A DNA stretch of 64,000 bases from Hydractinia symbiolongicarpus (lineage: Eukaryota > Cnidaria > Hydrozoa > Anthoathecata > Hydractiniidae): NCBI RefSeq assembly GCF_029227915.1, contig NC_079887.1:2108001-2172000 (forward strand), read 5' to 3'. The translations under genes were made by a program, and so were the position numbers. The notes below the pieces were generated by a model. The model worked only from the letters and a program-made list of their open reading frames with translations. It was not told the origin of the DNA and searched no databases. Shown piece by piece: positions 34,761 through 48,046 of this stretch; within the stretch, counting starts at the first letter, position 1; every line of letters begins with the position of its first letter.

Positions 34761-35689
34761 TAAATTATTTTTTCACCACTAAAACGCATGAGACTAGCAG
34801 TTTTCAAAAATGTTTTCCTTTTTGATGAGAGGCTTAATGAAAGAAGTTTAATCGCCGGCAAACGAAAACCTGCGATTTCCCGTAAATCCCGGACTCGGCC
34901 CGTATAGTCAAAAGTATACAAAGAAAGTACCTAGGGTGTAAACTCATTTCTTGAACTATTTTTTAAATTATTATTTCACCCCTAAAGCCCATGAGACTTG
35001 TAGTTTTTAAAAATGTTTCCATTTTTGATGAGACGCTGAATAAAAGAAGTTTAATCGCCGGCAAACGAAAACCCGCGACTTCCCGTAAATCCCGGGCTTG
35101 GCACGTATAGTCAAAAGTATACAAAGAAAGTACCCAGGGAGTAAACTCATTTCCCGAACAATTTTTTAAATTATTTTTTCACCACTAAAACGCATGAGAC
35201 TTCTAGTTTTTAAAAATGTTTTCATTTTTGATTACACGCTTAATAAAAGAAGTTTAATCGCCGGCAAACGAAATCCCGCGATTTCCCGTAAATCCCGGGC
35301 TTGGCCCGTATAGTCGAATGTATACAAAGAAAGTGCCCAGGGAGTAAACTCATTTCCCGAACGATTTTTTAATTTTTTTTTCTCACCACTAAAACGAATG
35401 AGACTTGTAGTTTTCAAAAATGTTTTCATTTTTGATGAGACGCTTAATGAAAGAGGTTTAATCGCCGGCAAACGAAAACCCGCGATTTCCCGTAAATCCC
35501 GGGCTTGGCCCGTATAGTTGAATGTATACAAAGAAAGTACCCTGTGAGTAAACTCATTTCCAGAACGATTTTTTTAATTATTTTTTCACCACTAAAACGC
35601 ATAAGACTTGTAGTTTTCAAAAATGTTTTCATTTTTGATAAGACGCTGAATAAAAGAAGATTAATCGCCGGCAAACCATAACCTGCGAT
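34760..35689. repeat. Irregular monomers, no clear HOR
   Basis: Landmarks 34790, 34993, 35196, 35400 and 35603. Individual monomers resemble others (34993 has the GAACTATT/ATGTTTCC marks seen at 42095, 42501, 45140, 59153, 63003 and 63805; 35400 resembles 33978), but no multi-monomer unit repeats here. No non-satellite sequence is present. Confidence 0.75.
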
Positions 35690-38529
35690 TTCCCGTAAAT
35701 CCCGGACTCGGCCCGTATAGTCATAAGTATACAAAGAAAATAACCGGGGTGTAAACTCATTTCCCGAACGATTTTTTAAATTATTATTTCACCACTAAAA
35801 CGCATAAGACTTGAAATTTTCAAAAATGTTTTCTTTTTTGATGAGACGCTGAATAAAGGAAGTTTAATTGCCGGCAAACCATAACCTGCGATTTCCCGTA
35901 AATCCCGGACTCGGCCCGTATAGTCATAAGTATACAAAGAAAATAACCGGGGTGTAAACTCATTTCCCGAACGATTTTTTAAATTATTATTTCACCATTA
36001 AATCCCATGAGACTTGTAGTTTTCAAAAATGTTTTCATTTTTGATGAGACGCTGAATAAAAGAAGTTTAATCGCCGGCAAACCATAACCTGCGATTTCCC
36101 GTAAATCCCGGACTCGGCCCGTATAGTCATAAGTATACAAAGAAAATAACCGGGGTGTAAACTCATTTCCCGAACGATTTTTTAAATTATTATTTCACCA
36201 CTAAATCCCATGAGACTTGTAGTTTTCAAAAATGTTTTCATTTTTGATGAGACGCTGAATAAAAGAAGTTTAATTGCCGGCAAACGAAAACCCGCGACTT
36301 CCCGTAAATCCCGGACTCGGCCCGTATAATCAAAAGTATACAAAGAAAGTACCCAGGGAGTAAACTCATTTCCCGAACGATTTTTTAAGTTAATTTTCAC
36401 CACTAAAACGCATGAGACTTGTAGTTTTCAGAAATGTTTTCATTTTTGATGAGACGCTGAATAAAAGAAGTTTAATCACCGGCAAACGAAAACCCGCGAC
36501 TTCCCGTAAATCCAGGGCTTGGCCCGTATAGTCGAATGTATACAAAGAAAGTACCCTGTGAGTAAACTCATTTCCGAAACGATTTTTTCAATTATCTTTT
36601 CACCACTAAAACGCATAAGACTTGTAGTTTTCAAAAATGTTTTCATTTTTGATGAGACGTTGAATAAAAGAAGTTTGATCGCTAGCAAACGAAAACCTGC
36701 GATTTCCCGTAAATCCCAGACTCGGCCCGTATAGTCAAAAGTATACAAAGAAAATACCCGGGGTGTAAACTCATTTCCCGAACGATATTTTAAATTATTA
36801 TTTCACCACTAAATCCCATGAGACTTGTAGTTTTCAGAAATGTTTTCATTTTTGATGAGACGCTTAATGAAAGTTGTTTAATCGCCGGCAAACGAAAACC
36901 AGCGACTTCCCGTAAATCCCGGGCTTGGCCCGTATAGTCGAATGTATACAAAGAAAGTACCCAGGGAGTAAACTCATTTCCCTAACGATTTTTTAAATTT
37001 TTTTCTCACCACTAAAACGAATGAGACTTGTAGTTTTCAAAAATGTTTTCATTTTTGATGAGACGCTAAATGAAAGAGGTTTAATCGCCGGCAAACGAAA
37101 ACCCGCGATTTCCCGTAAATCCCGGGCTTGGCCCGTATAGTCGAATGTATACAAAGAAAGTACCCTGTGAGTAAACTCATTTCCAGAACGATTTTTTAAA
37201 TTATTTTTTCACCACTAAAACGCATAAGACTTGTAGTTTTCAAAAATGTTTTCATTTCTGATGAGACGCTGAATAAAAGAAGTTTAATCGCCGGCAAACG
37301 AAAACCCGAGATTTCCCGTAAATCCCGGGCTTGGCCCGCATAGTCAAAAGCATACAAAGATAGTACCCAGGGAGTAAACTCATTTCCCGAACGATTTTGT
37401 AAATTATATTTTCACCACTAAAACGCATGAGACTTGTAGTTTTCAAAAATGTTTTCATTTTTGATGAGACGCTGAATGAAAGAAGTTTAATCGCCGGCAA
37501 GCGAAAACCTGCGATTTCCCGTAAATCCCGGACTCGGCCCGTATAGTCAAAAGTATACAAAGAAAGTACCCAGGGTGTAAACTCACTTTCCGAACGATTT
37601 TTTAAATTATTATTTCACCACTAAATCCCATGAGACTTGTAGTTTTTAAAAATGTTTTCATTTTTGATGAGACGCTGAATAAAAGAAGTGTAATTGCCGG
37701 CAAACGAAAACCCGCGACTTCCCGTAAATTCCGGACTCGGCCCGTATAGTCAAAAGTACACAAAGAAAGTACCCAGGGAGTAAACTCATTTCCCGAACAA
37801 TTTTATAAATTATTTTTTCAACACTAAAACGCATGAGACTTGTAGTTTTCAAAAATGTTTTCATTTTTGATGAGACGCTGAATAAAAGAAGTTTAATCGC
37901 CGGCAAACGAAAACCCGCGATTTCCCGTAAATCCCGGGCTTGGCTCGTATAGTCAAAAGTATACAAAGAAAGTACCCCGGGAGTAAACTCATTTCCCGAA
38001 CGATTTTTTAAATTACTTTTTCACCACTAAAACGCATGAGACTTCTAATTTTCAAAAATGTTTTCATTTTTGATGAGACGCTTAATGACAGAGGTTTAAT
38101 CGCCGGCAAACGAAAACCCGCGATTTCCCGTAAATCCCGGGCTTGGCCGTATAGTCGAATGTATACAAAGAAAGTACCCAGTGTGTAAACTCATTTCCAG
38201 AACGATTTTTTAAATTATTTTTTCACCACTAAAACGCATGAGACTTGTAGTTTTCAGAAATGTTTTCATTTTTGATGAGACGCTTAATGAAAGTTGTTTA
38301 ATCGCCGGCAAACGAAAACCCGCGACTTCCCGTAAATCCCGGGCTTGGCCCGTATAGTCGAATGTATACAAAGAAAGTACCCTGTGAGTAAACGCATTTC
38401 CGAAACGATTTTTTCAATTATCTTTTCACCACTAAAACGCATGAGACTTGCAGTTTTCAAAAATGTTTTCATTTTTGATGACACGCTTAATAAAAGAGGT
38501 TTAATCGCCGGCAAACGAAATCCCGCGAT
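35690..38529. repeat. 14-mer HOR, copy 1 (2,840 bp)
   Basis: Fourteen monomers, landmarks 35806-38443. Private marks include three GTCATAAGTATAC tails with GAAAATAACCGGGG, CTTGAAATTTTC, TTAAGTTAATTTTCACC, AATTTTTTTCTCACC, CGAGATTTCCC with CATACAAAGATAG, and TTCAACACTAAAACG. The start is set by divergence from the second copy upstream of about 35,690. Confidence 0.92.
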
Positions 38530-41369
38530 TTACCGTAAATCCCGGACTCGGCCCGTATAGTCATAAGTATACAAAGAAAATAACCGGGGTGTAAACTCAT
38601 TTCCCGAACGATTTTTTAAATTATTATTTCACCACTAAAACGCATAAGACTTGAAATTTTCAAAAATGTTTTCTTTTTTGATGAGACGCTGAATAAAGGA
38701 AGTTTAATTGCCGGCAAACCGTAACCTGCGATTTCCCGTAAATCCCGGACTCGGCCCGTATAGTCATAAGTATACAAAGAAAATAACCGGGGTGTAAACT
38801 CATTTCCCGAACGATTTTTTAAATTATTATTTCACCACTAAATCCCATGAGACTTGTAGTTTTCAAAAATGTTTTCATTTTTGATGAGACGCTGAATAAA
38901 AGAAGTTTAATCGCCGGCAAACCATAACCTGCGATTTCCCGTAAATCCCGGACTCGGCCCGTATAGTCATAAGTATACAAAGAAAATAACCGGGGTGTAA
39001 ACTCATTTCCCGAACGATTTTTTAAATTATTATTTCACCACTAAATCCCATGAGACTTGTAGTTTTCAAAAATGTTTTCATTTTTGATGAGACGCTGAAT
39101 AAAAGAAGTTTAATTGCCGGCAAACGAAAACCCGCGACTTCCCGTAAATCCCGGACTCGGCCCGTATAATCAAAAGTATACAAAGAAAGTACCCAGGGAG
39201 TAAACTCATTTCCCGAACGATTTTTTAAGTTAATTTTCACCACTAAAACGCATGAGACTTGTAGTTTTCAGAAATGTTTTCATTTTTGATGAGACGCTGA
39301 ATAAAAGAAGTTTAATCACCGGCAAACGAAAACCCGCGACTTCCCGTAAATCCAGGGCTTGGCCCGTATAGTCGAATGTATACAAAGAAAGTACCCTGTG
39401 AGTAAACTCATTTCCGAAACGATTTTTTCAATTATCTTTTCACCACTAAAACGCATAAGACTTGTAGTTTTCAAAAATGTTTTCATTTTTGATGAGACGC
39501 TGAATAAAAGAAGTTTGATCGCCAGCAAACGAAAACCTGCGATTTCCCGTAAATCCCAGACTCGGCCCGTATAGTCAAAAGTATACAAAGAAAATACCCG
39601 GGGTGTAAACTCATTTCCCGAACGATATTTTAAATTATTATTTCACCACTAAATCCCATGAGACTTGTAGTTTTCAGAAATGTTTTCATTTTTGATGAGA
39701 CGCTTAATGAAAGTTGTTTAATCGCCGGCAAACGAAAACCAGCGACTTCCCGTAAATCCCGGGCTTGGCCCGTATAGTCGAATGTATACAAAGAAAGTAC
39801 CCAGGGAGTAAACTCATTTCCCTAACGATTTTTTAAATTTTTTTCTCACCACTAAAACGAATGAGACTTGTAGTTTTTAAAAATGTTTTCATTTTTGATG
39901 AGACGCTAAATGAAAGAGGTTTAATCGCCGGCAAACGAAAACCCGCGATTTCCCGTAAATCCCGGGCTTGGCCCGTATAGTCGAATGTATACAAAGAAAG
40001 TACCCTGTGAGTAAACTCATTTCCAGAACGATTTTTTAAATTATTTTTTCACCACTAAAACGCATAAGACTTGTAGTTTTCAAAAATGTTTTCATTTCTG
40101 ATGAGACGCTGAATAAAAGAAGTTTAATCGCCGGCAAACGAAAACCCGAGATTTCCCGTAAATCCCGGGCTTGGCCCGCATAGTAAAAAGCATACAAAGA
40201 TAGTACCCAGGGAGTAAACTCATTTCCCGAACGATTTTGTAAATTATATTTTCACCACTAAAACGCATGAGACTTGTAGTTTTCAAAAATGTTTTCATTT
40301 TTGATGAGACGCTGAATGAAAGAAGTTTAATCGCCGGCAAGCGAAAACCTGCGATTTCCCGTAAATCCCGGACTCGGCCCGTATAGTCAAAAGTATACAA
40401 AGAAAGTACCCAGGGTGTAAACTCACTTTCCGAACGATTTTTTAAATTATTATTTCACCACTAAATCCCATGAGACTTGTAGTTTTTAAAAATGTTTTCA
40501 TTTTTGATGAGACGCTGAATAAAAGAAGTGTAATTGCCGGCAAACGAAAACCCGCGACTTCCCGTAAATCCCGGACTCGGCCCGTATAGTCAAAAGTACA
40601 CAAAGAAAGTAGCCAGGGAGTAAACTCATTTCCCGAACAATTTTATAAATTATTTTTCAACACTAAAACGCATGAGACTTGTAGTTTTCAAAAATGTTTT
40701 CATTTTTGATGAGACGCTGAATAAAAGAAGTTTAATCGCCGGCAAACGAAAACCCGCGATTTCCCGTAAATCCCGGGCTTGGCTCGTATAGTCAAAAGTA
40801 TACAAAGAAAGTACCCCGGGAGTAAACTCATTTCCCGAACGATTTTTTAAATTACTTTTTCACCACTAAAACGCATGAGACTTCTAATTTTCAAAAATGA
40901 TTTCATTTTTGATGAGACGCTTAATGACAGAGGTTTAATCGCCGGCAAACGAAAACCCGCGATTTCCCGTAAATCCCGGGCTTGGCCCGTATAGTCGAAT
41001 GTATACAAAGAAAGTACCCAGTGTGTAAACTCATTTCCAGAACGATTTTTTAAATTATTTTTTCACCACTAAAACGCATGAGACTTGTAGTTTTCAGAAA
41101 TGTTTTCATTTTTGATGAGACGCTTAATGAAAGTTGTTTAATCGCCGGCAAACGAAAACCCGCGACTTCCCGTAAATCCCGGGCTTGGCCCGTATAGTCG
41201 AATGTATACAAAGAAACTACCCTGTGAGTAAACGCATTTCCGAAACGATTTTTTCAATTATCTTTTCACCACTAAAACGCATGAGACTTGCAGTTTTCAA
41301 AAATGTTTTCATTTTTGATGACACGCTTAATAAAAGAGGTTTAATCGCCGGCAAACGAAATCCCGCGAT
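38530..41369. repeat. 14-mer HOR, copy 2 (2,840 bp)
   Basis: Follows copy 1 directly at offset 2,840 bp. By eye I count about ten substitutions and two 1-bp indels. The indels are a lost T near 40,656, and a C present near 40,985 that copy 1 lacks near 38,146; they cancel in length. Identity is therefore roughly 99.6%. The ends of both copies fall in the same part of the monomer (AAATCCCGG), as expected for one in-register exchange. Confidence 0.92.
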
Positions 41370-44300
41370 TTCCCGTAAATCCCGGGCTTGGCCCGTATAG
41401 TCGAATGTATACAAAGAAAGTACCCAGGGATTAAACTCATTTCCCGAACGATTTTTTAATTTTTTTTCTCACCACTAAAACGAATGAGACTTGTAGTTTT
41501 CAAAAATGTTTTCATTTTTGATGAGACGCTTAATGACAGAGGTTTAATCGCCGGCAAACGAAAACCCGCGATTTCCCGTAAATCCCGGGCTTGGCCCGTA
41601 TAGTCGAATGTATACAAAGAAAGTACCCAGTGTGTAAACTCATTTCCAGAACGATTTTTTAAATTATTTTTTCACCACTAAAACGCACAAGACTTGTAGT
41701 TTCCAAAAATGTTTTCATTTTTGATGAGACGCTGAATAAAAGAAGTTTAATCGCCGGCAAACGAAAACCCGCGACTTCCCGTAAATCCCGGGTTTGGCCC
41801 GTATAGTCGAATGTATACAAAGAAAGTACCCAGGGAGTAAACTCATTTCCCGAACGATTTTTTAAATTATTTTTTCACCACTAAAACGCATGAGACTTGT
41901 AGTTTTCAGAAATGTTTTCATTTTTGATGAGACGCTTAATGAAAGTGGTTTAATCGCCGGCAAACGAAAACCCGCGATTTCCCTTAAATCCCGGGCTTGG
42001 CCCGTATAGTCGAATGTATACAAAGAAAGTACCCAGGGAGTAAACTCATTTCCCGAACTATTTTTTAAATTATTATTTCACCACTAAAGCCCATGAGACT
42101 TGTAGTTTTTAAAAATGTTTCCATTTTTGATGAGACGCTGAATAAAAGAAGTTTAATCGCCGGCAAACGAAAACCCGCGACTTCCCGTAAATCCCGGACT
42201 CGGCCCGTATGGTCAAAAGTATACAAAGAAAGTACCCAGGGAGTAAACTCATTTCCCGAACGATTTTTTAAATTATTTTTTCACCACTAAAACGCATGAG
42301 ACTTGTAGTTTTCAAAAATGTTTTCCTTTTTGATGAGACGCTGAATGAAAGAAGTTTAATCGCCGGCAAACGAAAACCTGCGATTTCCCGTAAATCCCGG
42401 ACTCGGCCCGTATAGTCAAAAGTATACAAAGAAAGTACCTAGGGTGTAAACTCATTTCCCGAACTATTTTTTAAATTATTATTTCACCACTAAAGCCCAT
42501 GACACTTGTAGTTTTTAAAAATGTTTCCATTTTTGATGAGACGCTGAAAAAAAGAAGTTTAATCGCCGGCAAACGAAAACCCGCGACTTCCCGTAAATCC
42601 CGGACTCGGCCCGCATAGTCAAAAGTATACAAAGAAAGTACGCAGGGAGTAAACTCATTTCCCGAACGATTTTTTAAATTATATTTTCACCACTAAAACG
42701 CATGAGACTTGTAGTTTTCAAAAATGTTTTCATTTTTGATGAGACGCTGAATGAAAGAAGTTTAATCGCCGGCAAACGAAAACCTGCGATTTCCCGTAAA
42801 TCCCGGACTCGGCCCGTATAGTCAAAAGTATACAAAGAAAGTACCCAGGGTGTAAACTCACTTCCCGAACGATTTTTTAAATTATTATTTCACCACTAAA
42901 TCCCATGAGACTTGTAGTTTTTAAAAATGTTTTCATTTTTGATGAGACGCTGAATAAAAGAAGTTTAATTGCCGGCAAACGAAAACCTTCGACTTCCCGT
43001 AAATCCCGGACTCGGCCCGTATAGTCAAAAGTACACAAAGAAAGTACCCAGGGAGTAAACTCATTTCCCGAACAATTTTATAAATTATTTTTTCACCACT
43101 AAAACGCATGAGACTTGTAGTTTTCAAAAATGTTTTCATTTTTGATGAGACGCTGAATAAAAGAAGTTTAATCGCCGGCAAAGGAAAACCCGCGATTTCC
43201 TGTAAATCCCGGGCTTGGCCCGTATAGTCAAAAGTATACAAAGATAGTACCCAGGGAGTAAACTCATTTCCCGAACGATTTTTTAATTTATTTTTTCACC
43301 ACTAAAACGCATGAGACTTGTAGTTTTCAAAAATATTTTCATTTTTGATGAGACGCTGAATAAAAGAAGTTTAATCGCCGGCAAACGAAAACCTGCGATT
43401 TCCCGTAAATCCCGGACTCGGCCCGTATAGTCAAAAGTATACAAAGAAAGTGCCCAGGGAGTAAACTAATTTCCCAAACGATTTTTTGAATTATTATTTC
43501 ACCACTAAAGCCCATGAGACTTGTAGTTTTTAAAAATGTTTTCATTTTTGATGAGACGCTGAATAAAAGAAGTTTAATCGCCGGCAAACGAAAACCCGCG
43601 ATTTCCCGTAAATCCCGGGCTTGGCCGGTATAGTCGAATGTATACAAAGAAAGTACCCTATGAGTAAACTCATTTCCAAAACGATTTTTTAAATTATCTT
43701 TTCACCAATAAAATACATGAGACTTGTAGTTTTCAAAAATGTTTTCATTTTTGATGAGACACTGAATTAGAGAAGTTTAATCGCCGGCAAACGAAATCCC
43801 GCCATTTCCCGTAAACCCCGGACTCGGCCCGTATAGTCAAAAGTATACAAAGAAAGTACGCAAGGAGTAAATTCATTTCCCGAACGATTTTTTAAATTAT
43901 TTTTTCACCACTAAAACGCATGAGACTTTTACTTTTCAGAAATGTTTTCATTTTTGATGAGACGCTTAATGAAAGTGGTTTAATCGCCGGCAAACGAAAA
44001 CCCGCGATTTTCCGTAAATCCCGGGCTTGGCCGGTATAGTCGAATGTATACAAAGAAAGTACCCTGTGAGTAAACTCATTTCCAAAACGATTTTTTAAAT
44101 TATCTTTTCACCAATAAAACGCATGAGACTTGTAGTTTTCAAAAATGTTTTCATTTTTGATGAGACGCTGAATTAGAGAAGTTTTATCGCCGGCAAACGA
44201 AAACCCGCGACTTCCCGGAAATCCCGGGTTTGGCCCGTATAGTCGAATGTATACAAAGAAAGTACCCAGAGAGTAAACTCATTTCCCGAACGATTTTTTA

Positions 44301-46016
44301 AATTATTTTTTCACCACTAAAACGCATGAGACTTATAGTTTTCAGAAATGTTTTCATTTTTGATGAGACGCTTAATGAAAGTGGTTTAATCGCCGGCAAA
44401 CGAAAACCCGCCATTTTCCGTAAACCCCGGACTCGGCCCGTATAGTCAAAAGTACACAAAGAAAGTACGCAAGGAGTAAACTCATTTCCCGAACGATTTT
44501 TTAAATTATTTTTGTACCACTAAAACGCATGAGACTTTTACTTTTCAGAAATGTTTTCATTTTTGACGAGACGCTTAATGAAAGTGGTTTAATCGCCGGC
44601 AAACGAAAACCCGCGATTTCTCGTAAATCCCGGGCTTGGCCGGTATAGTCGAATGTATACAAAGAAAGTACCCTGTGAGTAAACTCATTTCCAAAACGAT
44701 TTTTTAAATTATCTTTTCACCAATAGAACGCATGAGACTTGTAGTTTTCAAAAATGTTTTCATTTTTGATGAGACGCTGAATTAGAGAAGTTTAATCGCC
44801 GGCAAACGAAAACCCGCGACTTCCAGTAAATCCCGGGTTTGGCCCGTATAGTCGAATGTATACAAAGAAAGTACCCAGGGAGTAAACTCATTTCCCGAAC
44901 GATTTTTTAAATTATTTTTTCACCACTAAAACGCATGAGACTTGTAGTTTTCAGAAATGTTTTCATTTTTGATGAGACGCTGAATTAGAGAAGTTTAATC
45001 GCCGGCAAACGAAAACCCGCGATTTCCCGTAAATCCCGGGCTTGGCCCGTATAGTCGAATGTATACAAAGAAAATACCCAGGGAGTAAACTCATTTCCCG
45101 AACTATTTTTTAAATTATTATTTCACCACTAAAGCCCATGACACTTGTAGTTTTTAAAAATGTTTCCATTTTTGATGAGACGCTGAATAAAAGAAGTTTA
45201 ATCGCCGGCAAACGAAAACCCGCGACTTCCCGTAAATCCCGGACTCGGCCCGTATAGTCAAAAGTATACAAAGAAAGTACCCAGGGAGTAAACTCATTTC
45301 CCAAACGATTTTTTAAATTATATTTTCACCACTAAAACGCATGAGACTTGTAGTTTTCAAAAATGTTTTCATTTTTGATAAGACGCTGAATGAAAGAAGT
45401 TTAATCGCCGGCAAACGAAAACCTGCGATTTCCCGTAAATCCCGGACTCGGCCCGTAAAGTCAAAAGTATACAAAGAAAGTACCCAGGGTTTAAACTCAC
45501 TTCCCGAACGATTTTTTAAATTATTATTTCACCACTAAATCCCATGAGACTTGTAGTTTTTAAAAATGTTTTCATTTTTGATGAGACGCTGAATAAAAGA
45601 AGTTTAATTGCCGGCAAACGAAAACCCACGACTTCCCGTAAATCCCGGACTCGGCCCGTATAGTGAAAAGTACACAAAGAAAGTACCCAGGGAGTAAACT
45701 CATTTCCCGAACAATTTTATAAATTATTTTTTCACCACTAAAACGCATGAGACTTGTAGTTTTCAAAAATGTTTTCATTTTTGATGAGACGCTGAATAAA
45801 AGAAGTTTAATCGCCGGCAAAGGAAAACCCGCGATTTCCCGTAAATCCCGGGCTTGGCCCGTATAGTCAAAAGTATACAAAGATAGTACCCAGGGAGTAA
45901 ACTCATTTCCCGAACGATTTTTTAATTTATTTTCTCACCACTAAAACGCATGAGACTTGTAGTTTTCAAAAATGTTTTCATTTTTGATGAGACGCTGAAT
46001 AAAAGAAGTTTAATCG
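41370..46016. repeat. Mosaic block with a 13-mer (2,639 bp) echo
   Basis: Monomers at 42501, 42704, 42907, 43110 and 43313 recur in order at 45140, 45343, 45546, 45749 and 45952, offset 2,639 bp (13 monomers). Shared marks include CCCATGACACTTG, TTATATTTTCACC, AACTCACTTCCC, AAAGTACACAAAG and GGCAAAGGAAAACC. Between them, 43719-44937 shows a local 2- or 3-monomer rhythm of CACCAATA / AATTAGAGAAG / CTTTTACTTTTCAG copies (406 and 609 bp apart). Confidence 0.78.
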
Positions 46017-48046
46017 CCGGCAAACGAAAACCTGGGGTTTCCCGTAAATCCCGGACTCGGCCCGTATAGTCAAAAGTATACAAAGAAAGTACGCAAGGAG
46101 TAAACTCATTTCCCGAACGATTTTTTAAATTATTTTTTTACCACTAAAACGCATGGGACTTTTACTTTTCAGAAATGTTTTCATTTTTGATGAGACGCTT
46201 AATGAAAGTGGTTTAATCGCCGGCAAACGAAAACCCGCGATTTCCCGTAAATCCCGGGCTTGGCCGGTATAGTCGAATGTATACAAAGAAAGTACCCTGT
46301 GAGTAAACTCATTTCCAAAACGATTTTTTAAATTATCTTTTCACCAATAAAACGCATGAGACTTGTAGTTTTCAAAAATGTTTTCATTTTTGATGAGACG
46401 CTGAATTAGAGAAGTTTAATCGCCGGCAAACGAAAACCCGCCATTTCCCGTAAACCCCGGACTCGGCCCGTATAGTCAAAAGTATACAAAGAAAGTACGC
46501 AAGGAGTAAACTCATTTCCCGAACGATTTTTTAAATTATTTTTTTACCACTAAAACGCATGAGACTTGTAGTTTTCAAAAATGTTTTCATTTTTGATGAG
46601 ACGGTTAATGAAAGAAGTTTAATCGCCGGCAAACGAAAACCCGCGATTTGCCGTAAATCCCGGGCTTGGCCCGTATTGTCGAATGTAAACAAAGAAAGTA
46701 CCCTGTGAGTAAACTCATTTCCCGAACGATTTTTTAAATTATCTTTTTACCACTAAAACGCATGAGACTTGTAGTTTTCAGAAATGTTTTCATTTTTGAT
46801 GAGACGCTGAATAAAAGAAGTTTAACCGCCGGCAAACGAAAACCTGCGATTTCCCGTAAATCCCGGACTCGGCCCGTATAGTCAAAAGTATACAAAGAAA
46901 GAGCCCAGGGAGTAAACTAATTTCCCAAACGATTTTTTGAATTATTATTTCACCACTAAAGCCCATGAGACTTGTAGTTTTTAAAAATGTTTTCATTTTT
47001 GATGAGACGCTGAATAATAGAAGTTTAATCGCCGGCAAACGAAAACCCGCGATTTCCCGTAAATCCCGGACTCGGCTCGTATAGTCAAAAGTATACAAAG
47101 AAAGTACCCAGGGAGTAAACTCAATTCCCAAACGATTTTTTAAATCATTTTTTCACCACTAAAACGCATGAGACTTTTACTTTTTACAAATGTTTTCATT
47201 TTTGATGAGACGCTTAATGAAAGTGGTTTAATCGCCGGCAAACGAAAACCCGCGATTTCCCGTAAATCCCGGGCTTGGCCGGTATAGTCGAATGTATACA
47301 AAGAAAGTACCCAAGGAGTAAACTCATTTCCCGAACGATTTTTTAAATTATTTTTTCACCACTAAAACGCACGAGACTTGTAGTTTTCAAAAATGTTTTC
47401 ATTTTTGATAAGACGCTGAATAAAAGAAGTTTAATCACCGGCAAACGAAAACCCTCGATTTCCCGTAAATCCCCGGCTTGGCTCGTATAGTCAAAAGTAA
47501 ACAAAGAAAGTACCCAGGGAGTAAACTCATTTTCGGAACGATTTTTTAAATTACTTTTTCACCACTAAAACGCATGAGACTTCTAGTTTTCAAAAATGTT
47601 TTCATTTTTGATGACACGCTTAATAAAAGAAGTTTAATCGCCGGCAAACGAAAACCCGCGATTTCCCGTAAATCCCGGGCTTGGCCCGTATAGTCGAATG
47701 TATACAAAGAAAGTACCCTTTGAGTAAACTCATTTCCAGAACGATTTTTTAAATTATCTTTTCACCACTAAAACGCATGAGACTTGCAGTTTTCAAAAAT
47801 GTTTTCATTTTTGATGACACGCTTTATAAAAGAGGTTTAATCGCCGGCAAACGAAATCCCGCGATTTCCCGTAAATCCCGGGCTTGGCCCGTATAGTCGA
47901 ATGTATACAAAGAAAGTACCCAGGGAGTAAACTCATTTCCCGAACGATTTTTTAAATTTTTTTCTCACCACTAAAACGAATGAGACTTGTAGTTTTCAAA
48001 AATGTTTTCATTTTTGATGACACGCTTTATAAAAGAGGTTTAATCG
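46017..48046. repeat. 10-mer HOR, copy 1 (2,030 bp)
   Basis: Ten monomers, landmarks 46155-47982. Private marks: CCTGGGGTTTCCC, CGCATGGGACTTTTAC, CGGTATAGTCGAATG, CGTATTGTCGAATGTAAAC, AAGAGCCCAGG, CTTTTTACAAATG, CATTTTCGGAACG and GACACGCTTTATAAAAG. It takes in pieces seen at 43.3-44.7 kb. Confidence 0.93.
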
